A DNA stretch of 5,471 bases, from NCBI GenBank assembly GCA_002720125.1, contig PBGQ01000001.1:1-5471 (forward strand). Direction: 5' to 3'. The DNA comes from Rickettsiales bacterium (GTDB lineage: Bacteria > Pseudomonadota > Alphaproteobacteria > TMED109). Below are positions 1 through 5,469 of this stretch, piece after piece. Below the pieces are notes generated by a model. That model saw only the letters and a program-made list of their open reading frames with translations, had not been told where the DNA came from and searched no databases. The translations under genes and the position numbers were made by a program. How positions within the stretch are numbered: position 1 is the stretch's first letter; every line of letters begins with the position of its first letter.

Positions 1-126
1 TTTGAACAATGTGGTTCAGGAGAAGTTACTGCAAAAGGATTGGTTGATGGTGTTCAGGCTGGTTGCTTTCCTCAACTTTATCAGGCATTAGGTTCTAATC
101 CACCTGATCAAGTTATAACGTTATAA
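1..126 (+). CDS. C-terminal fragment of an unidentified protein (5' end outside window)
   Basis: Frame 1 is open from the first base to a TAA at 124-126, which is followed directly by a second in-frame TAA. It gives 41 residues beginning FEQCGSGEV and ending DQVITL. I do not recognise the family. The fragment holds two Cys (residues 4 and 22 of the visible part) in a Gly/Gln-rich stretch, which would suit a disulfide in an exported protein, but no signal peptide or domain can be judged from so little. GC over the coding part is about 40% by hand count, against roughly 20% in segments of the next genes, and it uses GGT and GTT heavily. This may reflect a conserved or highly expressed gene, or a different origin. 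That it is coding rests on the composition shift and the clean double stop. Confidence 0.6.
   Translation, partial: FEQCGSGEVTAKGLVDGVQAGCFPQLYQALGSNPPDQVITL
113..126. repeat. 14-base perfect palindrome over the stop codon
   Basis: TTATAACGTTATAA is its own reverse complement and ends exactly on the TAA stop of the upstream partial gene. It has no loop, so it is a poor RNA hairpin by itself. It could be a protein-binding dyad or chance in AT-rich DNA. No T-run follows it, so I do not call it a terminator. Confidence 0.3.
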
Positions 127-216
127 TAATTAGCACCACTCTCATATATTAATTGGGGTTTTATAAAATATCCGTAATTTATAATAGATTGAGATTTAAG
201 ACCTATTACCATAAGA

Positions 217-284
217 TAAATTGAATAATTTAGCTTAACACGCTAAAGTTGAATTGTGTGCTAATTACTTATTTATTCAATTTA
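217..284. terminator. Nested inverted repeat between convergent genes, possible bidirectional terminator
   Basis: The outer arms are a perfect 12-base pair, TAAATTGAATAA at 217-228 and TTATTCAATTTA at 273-284. Directly inside the left outer arm lies a second hairpin: TTTAGC at 229-234, a 7-base loop, then GCTAAA at 242-247. The right outer arm covers the last codons of the reverse gene whose stop is at 269-271, so that transcript's 3' end could fold into a long stem carrying a branch. The site separates a forward gene ending at 126 from a reverse gene, which suits a bidirectional terminator or a 3'-protecting structure. No strong U-tract follows on either strand and the arms are mostly A/T, so the role is inferred. 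Confidence 0.35.
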
Positions 285-736
285 CATTTGGCCTTGATAA
301 ATGAACCTTCTCCTTTTGGTAGAAATGAAATGGCATATACACAATTTATTCCTTCGTATTTCTCGAACTTACCAGTACCTTTTTCAAATCTAATTTTTCC
401 TATACCCGTGTCGAAATTGTCAGATTCCCTATCCATCATTAACCAAAAAACATTTCCATCTTTGTTAGTACCCTTACAGTAATTTTTGAGTACTGTTCCT
501 TTTCCTTTTATAATTGTATGACTGCCAGCACAATTAATTTTACCCCAATCACCTAAACTATCCTTCCAATTTCCAGCACCTTTAAATTGCCTATAGGTCA
601 AAATATCAGAATACTCAAAAAGATTAAGGTCTCTTTTATCCGTAGTAGAGAATATTTCTAACTCAAAGTCTTTAGCTTGCAATAAGTTAGAAATAAGAAA
701 TAGTGATAAAAAAAATAATTTTTTCATAATATCCAT
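269..736 (-). CDS. Small exported protein with four Cys; unknown function, paralogue of the divergent neighbour
   Basis: This is a 155-residue protein. Residues count from the ATG at 734-736, but Met4 (ATG at 725-727) begins a classical MKKLFF signal peptide, has a GGAT a few bases upstream, and may be the true start. The signal peptide runs to about LLQA (residue 21), predicting a periplasmic or secreted mature protein of about 134 residues. The mature part has Cys at 69, 87, 132 and 151, spaced as two likely disulfide pairs. It also has GxWxDxxGxWGK (55-66), a DGN turn followed by an R-E-S-D segment (93-106), GIGK (111-114), GTGK (120-123) and a final Cys-Lys-Leu. The alternating hydrophobic pattern suggests a small beta-rich domain. 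I cannot name the family. The gene diverges from a forward gene with matching motifs, and no enzyme motif is visible. Confidence 0.8.
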   Translation of the reverse strand: MDIMKKLFFLSLFLISNLLQAKDFELEIFSTTDKRDLNLFEYSDILTYRQFKGAGNWKDSLGDWGKINCAGSHTIIKGKGTVLKNYCKGTNKDGNVFWLMMDRESDNFDTGIGKIRFEKGTGKFEKYEGINCVYAISFLPKGEGSFIKAKCKLNK

Positions 737-751
737 ATTACGTGTAACATT

Positions 752-761
752 TACTATAGTA
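752..761. promoter_or_regulatory. Palindrome in the divergent promoter region of the two exported-protein genes
   Basis: The 72-base gap between the divergent genes (737-808) contains TACTATAGTA, a perfect 10-base palindrome. It can act as an extended AT-rich -10 element for the reverse gene (TATAGT on the minus strand, about 17 bases from its first ATG) or as an operator dyad. For the forward gene the best -10 is TATAAA at 797-802, only six bases before its ATG, which would give an almost leaderless message. No convincing -35 box is present for either direction. Confidence 0.25.
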
Positions 762-808
762 GAATGAGACGAATTTTGTTAGCATAAATTAATTCTTATA
801 AATTCAAT

Positions 809-1300
809 ATGAAATATTTATTTTTTATTTTTTACTTTTTTATCACAAATTTTACTTATTCTGATGATTACATTATGAATTTTCAAGCTATTGTAAAAAA
901 TTTAAAAGAATTTAATATATCTAAAACTGAAAAGTTTAGAAGTTATGAGATGGAGGGTACATTTACAGATAATTATGGCAATTATGGTAAAACTAATTTT
1001 ATAGTAATTTCAGATACTAAGAATGATAAATTGTTAAGACTTAATGCAACAGTTGAAAATATTTATTCAAATAATGAGAAGCTTTTTATAAGAGGTATAA
1101 GGGAAAAAAGCGACGTTGATGCAGGTGTGGCGTATGGTTTAGTAATAGGAGCTACTACAAAACTCAAACCTCTAATTGGCACCAAATGTTTTACAAGCGT
1201 AAAGTATTTTGATGATGCTATATTTGGAATTCAAAAATGTAAATTATCCGAGACACAAACTAAGGTTTTAAAATCATTAATTAACCAACCAAGAAACTAG
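809..1300 (+). CDS. Small exported protein, divergent paralogue of the reverse neighbour with only two Cys
   Basis: This 163-residue protein has a hydrophobic, Phe-rich signal peptide (residues 1 to about 18, ending near TYS before DDY). The ATG at 809 is chosen because the signal peptide begins there. No Shine-Dalgarno is visible upstream. The mature part lines up with the reverse neighbour: GTFTDNYGNYGK (50-61) matches GNWKDSLGDWGK, R98-E99 then S101-D102-x-D104-x-G106 matches R103-E104-S105-D106-x-x-D109-x-G111, and the final Cys pair (C127, C144, followed by KL) matches C132 and C151. The spacing between the three blocks is nearly identical. The positions of the neighbour's first Cys pair (C69, C87) are Phe64 and about Val82 here. 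A longer hydrophilic tail follows the last Cys. Function is unknown; the paralogy is my by-eye alignment. Confidence 0.75.
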   Translation: MKYLFFIFYFFITNFTYSDDYIMNFQAIVKNLKEFNISKTEKFRSYEMEGTFTDNYGNYGKTNFIVISDTKNDKLLRLNATVENIYSNNEKLFIRGIREKSDVDAGVAYGLVIGATTKLKPLIGTKCFTSVKYFDDAIFGIQKCKLSETQTKVLKSLINQPRN

Positions 1301-1330
1301 GTTTTTAGCAGCTTTAATCGCCAAAAAACT
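1300..1330. terminator. Possible bidirectional terminator between convergent genes
   Basis: GTTTTT at 1301-1306 pairs with AAAAAC at 1324-1329, with a G-T wobble outside (1300/1330) and a partial GC inner pairing. The stem fills the 28-base gap between the forward gene stop (1298-1300) and the reverse ligase stop (1329-1331). An A/T stem flanked by convergent stops is the usual place for a shared terminator, but the stem is weak. Confidence 0.3.
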
Positions 1331-2894
1331 AATTATCATTTTGCCAGGTATTATTGGTGACACCTTCTTTTTTAAGCAAGTGCTTTTGTATCTTGCCAGT
1401 ACTAGTTTTTGGAAAGTCAAGCATAATTCTTATGTATTTAGGAATTGCAAAATCTGCTAAGTTCTTTTTTACTTCCTCAATCCATTTTTTATATTTAAAA
1501 CTTGCTCCCTCAATTATTAATAAAGCTACCATAACCTCTTCTTCCATCCCTGAATCTTTTGCTGGAACTGCAAAAGCAGCAGCTTCAATAATTTCTGGTA
1601 TTTTAAGAAAAGCTTGTTCAACTTCGAAAGAAGAGATATTTTCTCCTCTTCTTCTTATACAATCTTTTATTCTATCTACGAATATGAAATGACCAGTTTT
1701 AGTTCTTATTCCTGCATCCCCAGTATGAAACCAAAAATTTCTATAAGATTTAAACGACTCAGAGGGCATCCCTATGTACCCTTGCATGAAGGCAAAAGAT
1801 ACTTTTGGTCTTACAACTATTTCTCCTATTTCTCCATTTTTCATTTTTTCATCAGTTTCTGGATTCCATATTTCTACTTCAAAATATTTTTTATATACTT
1901 TACCGCAAGTACCGTTTCCTTTTTCACCAATTACTCCATATAAAGGTATATTAACTTCTGTCATTCCATATAAGGGAATTAAGTGTCTAACACCAAACCT
2001 CTTCCTCAGTATTTTTTCTGGTTCAGCAGGTAGTGGTGCAGAACCTATAAGTTTTAAATTATGTTTTTTATCATAGTGTGTAGCTTTCTGAGCAACTACA
2101 AATGCTGCTATAGATCCCAACATATTAGTATGAGTTACTTTATGTTTTATAATGTCTTTTAACCAATTAGACGCAGAGAATCTTTCTCTAATTATAGCTT
2201 TACTATTATTTATCAAGCATGCCAAAAGTTGCATAAAAAGACCATTAGCATGATACAATGGAAGGCATATATAAAATCTATCATATTTTTTTAAATTGTA
2301 ATTTTCTATCGTTCCTATGGCAAATAAAACACAATGACTATTAGGCATAATGACACCCTTTGAGGGTCCTGAGGTACCACTAGTGAACATAATACATGAA
2401 ATGTCATAATGTTTATTATCTGACAACAATTTTTCATTCAACTTTTTTTTTTTCTTAAAATAATCGACATTAATTATTTTTATTTTTTTTCTAACAACGC
2501 GAATTCTTCTTAATTCAGTGTTATATTTTTTCTCCACAATTATAGTTTTAGGAGAAGATAATTTAATCTGATGGCATAAAACATTTCCCCTCAAAGCAGT
2601 ATTTATTGCTATAAACTTTGCGCCCAGAAATGCCGATCCAATCCACAAAGGGATAAATATTTTTGGACTATCAACCATTACCAATACTCCATCTTCTTTT
2701 TGTATACCTAATTCATGTAAAGATTTTGCGGCCTTGAGAGCTAGAGAATATATTTTTTTATATTTCCATTTTTCTCCATCTGTAAACTCTATGATTTCTA
2801 AATCTGGATTTTTTTTGCAATTGTTTCTTATTATTTTTGATATAACCCAATTCTTATGTTCTTTAAGGTTAGGATAAAGTAAATTATTTTTCAT
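1329..2894 (-). CDS. AMP-forming acyl-CoA synthetase/ligase (CaiC-like ATP-dependent acyl-CoA ligase)
   Basis: The 521-residue protein is full length for the ANL (acyl-CoA synthetase/NRPS adenylation/luciferase) superfamily. It is expected to activate a carboxylate with ATP to an acyl-AMP and transfer it to CoA in the cytoplasm. Motifs in order: the P-loop-like TSGTSGPSKG (171-180), LPLYHANG (211-218), SAPLPAE (285-291), YGMTE (309-313), HTGD with the ribose-binding Asp (390-393), the hinge/A8 core DRIKDCIRRRGENIS (407-421), and PKTSTGK with the catalytic Lys at 501. The RRRGEN core and overall style resemble alphaproteobacterial proteins annotated as crotonobetaine/carnitine-CoA ligase or ATP-dependent acyl-CoA ligase, so the substrate may be a small or medium acid. 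It cannot be fixed from sequence. A Lys run (147-151) lies in the N-domain. No CoA-transferase, dehydrogenase or hydratase gene lies nearby. The ATG lacks a Shine-Dalgarno, but the N-terminus fits the family and a good promoter lies just upstream. Confidence 0.93.
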   Translation of the reverse strand: MKNNLLYPNLKEHKNWVISKIIRNNCKKNPDLEIIEFTDGEKWKYKKIYSLALKAAKSLHELGIQKEDGVLVMVDSPKIFIPLWIGSAFLGAKFIAINTALRGNVLCHQIKLSSPKTIIVEKKYNTELRRIRVVRKKIKIINVDYFKKKKKLNEKLLSDNKHYDISCIMFTSGTSGPSKGVIMPNSHCVLFAIGTIENYNLKKYDRFYICLPLYHANGLFMQLLACLINNSKAIIRERFSASNWLKDIIKHKVTHTNMLGSIAAFVVAQKATHYDKKHNLKLIGSAPLPAEPEKILRKRFGVRHLIPLYGMTEVNIPLYGVIGEKGNGTCGKVYKKYFEVEIWNPETDEKMKNGEIGEIVVRPKVSFAFMQGYIGMPSESFKSYRNFWFHTGDAGIRTKTGHFIFVDRIKDCIRRRGENISSFEVEQAFLKIPEIIEAAAFAVPAKDSGMEEEVMVALLIIEGASFKYKKWIEEVKKNLADFAIPKYIRIMLDFPKTSTGKIQKHLLKKEGVTNNTWQNDN

Positions 2895-2920
2895 TTATAA
2901 TTTTCGTAAAAATAATAATA

Positions 2921-2949
2921 ATTATAAGTAATTATTTAATACTTGTTAA
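2921..2949 (-). promoter_or_regulatory. Sigma70-type promoter for the acyl-CoA ligase gene
   Basis: On the minus strand TTAACA (2944-2949) is separated by exactly 17 bases from TATAAT (2921-2926). The -35 box has one mismatch to TTGACA and the -10 box is perfect. Transcription would begin near 2914, leaving a leader of about 20 bases before the ATG at 2894. In such AT-rich DNA a TATAAT alone means little, but the pairing, spacing and position are good. Confidence 0.55.
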
Positions 2950-2974
2950 TTAAGCTGATAGTATCAAAAACGAA

Positions 2975-3055
2975 ATGCTATTAAAAGTAAAAGAAGTAAA
3001 CCTTGAGAAGTCATTAGAATTTTATGTACTAAGGTACAAAAGTTTTCATAAATAA
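2975..3055 (+). pseudogene. Short fragment resembling the amino end of a glyoxalase/VOC-family protein
   Basis: An ATG at 2975 opens a 26-codon frame ending in TAA at 3053-3055. Its product reads MLLKVKEVNLEKSLEFYV, then LRYKSFHK. The pattern (V-K)-x-x-(N/D)-L-E-K-S-L-x-F-Y is the typical first strand and helix of vicinal-oxygen-chelate proteins such as glyoxalase I, where an L-G-M/F segment normally follows the F-Y. Here the L-G segment is missing and the frame stops soon after, so the rest of a domain of about 120 residues is absent. No metal-binding residues can be judged. The following 65 bases are plain A/T sequence without a recognisable continuation. I read it as the stub of a deleted gene, and a chance small frame is the alternative. 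A small hairpin (TGTAC/GTACA, 3025-3038) lies inside it. Confidence 0.35.
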
Positions 3056-3070
3056 TTTTATAATTATAAA
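3043..3070 (+). promoter_or_regulatory. Candidate promoter for the small exported protein gene
   Basis: TTTTCA (3043-3048), a 16-base spacer and TATAAA (3065-3070) give a plausible sigma70-like pair, with an additional TATAAT at 3059-3064. Transcription would begin near 3077, giving a leader of about 43 bases that contains the inverted repeat at 3084-3119. The -35 box is weak and the region is nearly all A/T. Confidence 0.3.
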
Positions 3071-3083
3071 TTAAAAAATAAAA

Positions 3084-3119
3084 ATGAACTCTTTATAGAA
3101 AATAATCGTAGAAGTTCAT
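3084..3119 (+). promoter_or_regulatory. Inverted repeat in the 5' leader, abutting a GTG start
   Basis: ATGAACT at 3084-3090 is the exact complement of AGTTCAT at 3113-3119, with a 22-base loop. The right arm ends on the base before the GTG start at 3120 and partly covers the weak AGAAG ribosome-binding-like sequence (3110-3114). If the stem forms in RNA it would hinder translation initiation. Seven base pairs with a long loop is only marginally stable. Confidence 0.3.
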
Positions 3120-3359
3120 GTGAGAAATATTATAGGTATTTTAACTTTAATTTATTTTATTCCGGGTATTTATGCCTGCGATTTCTTAAATTATGAAGGT
3201 TATGCTGATTTAACAAATCTCATGGGGAAAAATTCTAAATTTTATGATGCTTATAAACAAGGAAAGTGCGTTTTAGATAGCGCATTAAAAGATTTACCCA
3301 TTGAACAAAGAAAAATTCTGGCTAACTTAATAGCAAAGTCATATATAATTGGAAAATAA
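3120..3359 (+). CDS. Small exported protein with two Cys, unknown function
   Basis: This 79-residue protein begins with GTG. The overlapping ATG at 3118 reads straight into TGA, and the frame has a TAG upstream at 3096-3098, so GTG 3120 is the only start that keeps the signal peptide. Residues 1-19 (MRNIIGILTLIYFIPGIYA) form a signal peptide with A-x-A-like IYA before Cys20. Signal peptidase I cleavage there is likely. A lipoprotein is less likely because Tyr at -2 is unusual in a lipobox. The mature part of about 60 residues has Cys20 and Cys50, which could form one disulfide, and is helix-prone and charged (FYDAYKQGKC, then LPIEQRKILANLIAKS). I do not recognise the family. It precedes the lipoprotein gene by 92 bases on the same strand. 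The signal peptide and the more balanced codon composition support a real gene. Confidence 0.65.
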   Translation: MRNIIGILTLIYFIPGIYACDFLNYEGYADLTNLMGKNSKFYDAYKQGKCVLDSALKDLPIEQRKILANLIAKSYIIGK

Positions 3360-3381
3360 TATTATAAAACTTTAAATAACT

Positions 3382-3410
3382 TTTAGACAAAAAAATAAGA
3401 TTATTATAAA
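3382..3410 (+). promoter_or_regulatory. Candidate promoter for the lipoprotein-photolyase pair
   Basis: TTTAGA (3382-3387), a 17-base spacer and TATAAA (3405-3410) lie in the 92-base gap upstream of the lipoprotein gene. A second -10-like TACTAT is at 3414-3419. Initiation near 3417 would leave a leader of about 35 bases. Read-through from the preceding small gene is also possible because no clear terminator separates them. Confidence 0.3.
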
Positions 3411-3441
3411 ATTTACTATGTACCAGATCATATTTATAGAT

Positions 3442-3447
3442 AGGAAG
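3442..3447 (+). promoter_or_regulatory. Shine-Dalgarno deciding a TTG start
   Basis: AGGAAG lies with its AGGA core 6 bases before the TTG at 3452-3454. It is the clearest ribosome-binding site in the window. It supports TTG as the start of the lipoprotein, since the frame has a TAG upstream at 3437-3439 and the next Met would remove the whole signal peptide. Confidence 0.6.
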
Positions 3448-3451
3448 TTTC

Positions 3452-3940
3452 TTGGATAACAGGACTAAAAATTATATCATTGCACTTATATCTTGCTACC
3501 TCATTTTTCTAGTTGGTTGTGCAACCCAAACAGGTGCTATCTATAAGCCAAATGAAGCAGGAAAAATTATGGAGGTAAAAAAGGGAATATTGCTAAATTC
3601 GAGAGAAATTTTAATAAGCGGTCTTGATGAGGAGAAAAAAAATTGGGGTAGTATTGTGGGTGCGGTTGTTGCTGGTACTGCTGCGTACGGCTTAACAGAA
3701 GGAGACACTCCACTTGAACAGGCTGCTATAGTTATTGCAACTATAGGAGGGGCTATGGCAGGAACATTCATAGACGAACAAATCCAAACTACACCAGGAC
3801 ATGAGTATACAATTCAATTAGAAGACGGTAAAAATATTGTTATTGTTCAAGCTTCTGAAGATAAAAAAAGTATTATAGATGATGGTACTGAGGTTAGTAT
3901 AGTTTATTCAAATACTGGTTATGTAAGAGTAGTACCTTAA
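3452..3940 (+). CDS. SlyB/17-kDa-antigen-like glycine-zipper outer-membrane lipoprotein
   Basis: This 162-residue protein has a TTG start supported by AGGAAG. Residues 1-22 are a lipoprotein signal peptide ending in the lipobox L20-V21-G22-C23, so Cys23 should be lipidated and the protein anchored in the envelope. Residue +2 is Ala, which favours the outer membrane under the usual Lol rule. After a short strand-rich segment (G37-K-I-M-E-V, ILLNSREILISG) come two glycine-zipper helices: G66, G70, G75, G80 and then G99, G100, G104. A C-terminal beta domain follows, with TIQLEDGKNIVIVQ (120-133) and the closing YVRVVP. This layout and the LDDG-x-x-IVVVQ-like motif are characteristic of SlyB/PcpA and rickettsial 17-kDa-antigen relatives, which are linked to outer-membrane integrity. 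The photolyase gene starts 6 bases after its stop, so the two are probably co-transcribed. I withhold a gene symbol because the family has many paralogues. Confidence 0.85.
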   Translation: MDNRTKNYIIALISCYLIFLVGCATQTGAIYKPNEAGKIMEVKKGILLNSREILISGLDEEKKNWGSIVGAVVAGTAAYGLTEGDTPLEQAAIVIATIGGAMAGTFIDEQIQTTPGHEYTIQLEDGKNIVIVQASEDKKSIIDDGTEVSIVYSNTGYVRVVP

Positions 3941-3946
3941 ACAAGA

Positions 3947-5452
3947 ATGCAGGTAATTTGGTTTAGGAGAGACCTAAGAGTATTTGATAATGAAATTTTG
4001 CATAAAGCGCAAGAGAATGGACCATATATCCCACTTTATATTTTTGAGGTAGACCTTTGGAAAAATTCCTCTTTAAGCTACAGAAACTTTAAATTTTTAG
4101 AAGACTCGCTCATTGACTTAAGTATAGAATTATCACGCCTAGGACAAGAACTCGTTATAAAAACAGGAAATTGTCTTAAAATTCTTGATAGTTTAAAAAC
4201 TACATACAATTTTAAAACTTTATGGACACATGAGGAAACTTGGAATAATTGGACATTTACAAGAGAAAAAAAACTTAAAAATTGGGTAGAGTCTCATAAC
4301 ATTAGATGGGTGCAATTACCTCAGACGGGAGTCGTTAAAAATATTAAATCTAGGAATGGATGGTCAAAAAATTGGAGCCTTAGGATGAATAAACCTCTAA
4401 TTGAATGTCCAAATAAAACTAAAAGTATAATATCATCAGAATTTAAAATTCCTAATTACCAAAACTTAGGGCTTAAAAAAGAAAAAAATTCTTGTACTAT
4501 GCAAGGGGGAAGAAAAAAAGCATTACAATTATTAGACACATTTCTAAATAAAACTGGAGAATTATATTCTAAAGAAATGTCCTCTCCACTTACGGCATAT
4601 ACAAGTTGTTCAAGGTTGTCTTCTCATATTTCTTTTGGTAATATCTCTATTAAAGAAGTTTATAAAGCAACCAATAAAAAATTATTAGAGATTAATAATT
4701 ATCCTATAGGCATATCAAAGAATTGGAGAAAATCCCTTAATTCTTTTAAAAAAAGATTACATTGGCATTGTCATTTTATCCAAAAGTTTGAGGATGAACC
4801 AAGAATAGAATTTAAAAATATGCATTCATCATATGATGGTATTAGAAATTCTGAGTTTAATGAAAAATTCTTTAGCTCTTGGAGAGAAGGAATAACAGGT
4901 TATCCTTTTATAGATGCTTGTATGAGAGCACTTAAGAAAAATGGGTGGATCAATTTTAGAATGAGAGCAATGCTAATAAGTTTTAGTAGTTATCACTTAT
5001 GGTTACATTGGAAGAAGACCTCAGATTACTTAGCGTCATTATTTGTTGATTTTGAACCAGGCATTCATTACTCGCAAGCACAAATGCAATCCGGTACTAC
5101 CGGTATAAACAGTATTAGGATTTATAATCCTATTAAACAGAGTATAGATCATGACCCTCATGGAGATTTTATAAGAACCTGGGTTCCAGAACTATCAAAA
5201 GTCCCTAAGTCAGCTATTCACAGACCTTGGTTGAATGATAATAAACCTGCAGACTATCCAAATCCAATTGTAAATGAAAGTGAAGCAAGGAAATTTGCCT
5301 CTAAAGAAATTTATAAGTTGAGAAAGTCTTCAAAGCATTTTGAGGAGGCAAAAAGTATTTATATTAAACATGGTAGTAGAAAGGCTGAATTCAAAAAAGG
5401 AATTAATAAAAAAAAAGTTAAAAATAATCAATTAACTTTTAAATTTTATTAA
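3947..5452 (+). CDS. Cryptochrome/DNA photolyase family flavoprotein
   Basis: The 501-residue protein has both photolyase domains. The N-terminal alpha/beta antenna domain opens with [11 protein letters not shown] (5-15) and contains [12 protein letters not shown] (93-104) and [14 protein letters not shown] (126-139). The helical FAD domain has [20 protein letters not shown] (215-234), the [14 protein letters not shown] block (272-285), [16 protein letters not shown] (312-327), [10 protein letters not shown] (333-342), [17 protein letters not shown] (379-395) and WVPEL (412-416). The expected role is FAD-dependent, light-driven repair of cyclobutane pyrimidine dimers; a 6-4 repair or signalling role cannot be excluded. 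Of the E. coli Trp triad (W306, W359, W382) only the middle one has a clear match (W355). The proximal site reads His-Tyr-Ser and the distal region has no Trp. The C-terminus is a Lys-rich tail ending QLTFKFY. The ATG 6 bases after the lipoprotein stop starts the family's usual N-terminus, and only a weak AAGA precedes it. Confidence 0.93.
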   Translation: MQVIWFRRDLRVFDNEILHKAQENGPYIPLYIFEVDLWKNSSLSYRNFKFLEDSLIDLSIELSRLGQELVIKTGNCLKILDSLKTTYNFKTLWTHEETWNNWTFTREKKLKNWVESHNIRWVQLPQTGVVKNIKSRNGWSKNWSLRMNKPLIECPNKTKSIISSEFKIPNYQNLGLKKEKNSCTMQGGRKKALQLLDTFLNKTGELYSKEMSSPLTAYTSCSRLSSHISFGNISIKEVYKATNKKLLEINNYPIGISKNWRKSLNSFKKRLHWHCHFIQKFEDEPRIEFKNMHSSYDGIRNSEFNEKFFSSWREGITGYPFIDACMRALKKNGWINFRMRAMLISFSSYHLWLHWKKTSDYLASLFVDFEPGIHYSQAQMQSGTTGINSIRIYNPIKQSIDHDPHGDFIRTWVPELSKVPKSAIHRPWLNDNKPADYPNPIVNESEARKFASKEIYKLRKSSKHFEEAKSIYIKHGSRKAEFKKGINKKKVKNNQLTFKFY

Positions 5453-5457
5453 TTTGG

Positions 5458-5469
5458 TTAAAATTTTAA
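5458..5469. repeat. A/T palindrome after the photolyase gene
   Basis: TTAAAATTTTAA is a perfect 12-base palindrome 5 bases after the photolyase stop. It lacks GC pairs and a loop, so it is not a convincing terminator. The window ends two bases later, so the true gene end signal may lie outside. Confidence 0.2.

Noticed and set aside
249..482. A 77-residue forward frame opposite the reverse exported-protein gene
   Set aside because: The reverse frame has a signal peptide, paired Cys and a paralogue next door; the forward frame has no signal or motif and starts inside the inverted-repeat region.
1354..2076. Three open forward frames of about 100 residues antisense to the ligase gene
   Set aside because: They lie entirely opposite a gene with complete adenylation motifs, have Ser/Phe/Ile-rich shadow composition and show no family motif.
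3025..3038. TGTAC/GTACA hairpin as a rho-independent terminator or operator
   Set aside because: It has only 5 base pairs with a 4-base loop and no following T-run of useful length, and it lies within the VOC-like fragment; chance is a sufficient explanation.
3356..3370. A/T dyad around the stop of the small exported gene as a terminator
   Set aside because: The pairing is all A/T, lacks a clear loop and is not followed by a T-run; such dyads are common at this base composition.
3541..3771. A 76-residue reverse frame inside the lipoprotein gene
   Set aside because: It is the antisense of the Gly/Ala-rich zipper region, giving a Pro/Ala/Ser-rich product with no supporting start signal, while the forward gene has lipobox and family motifs.
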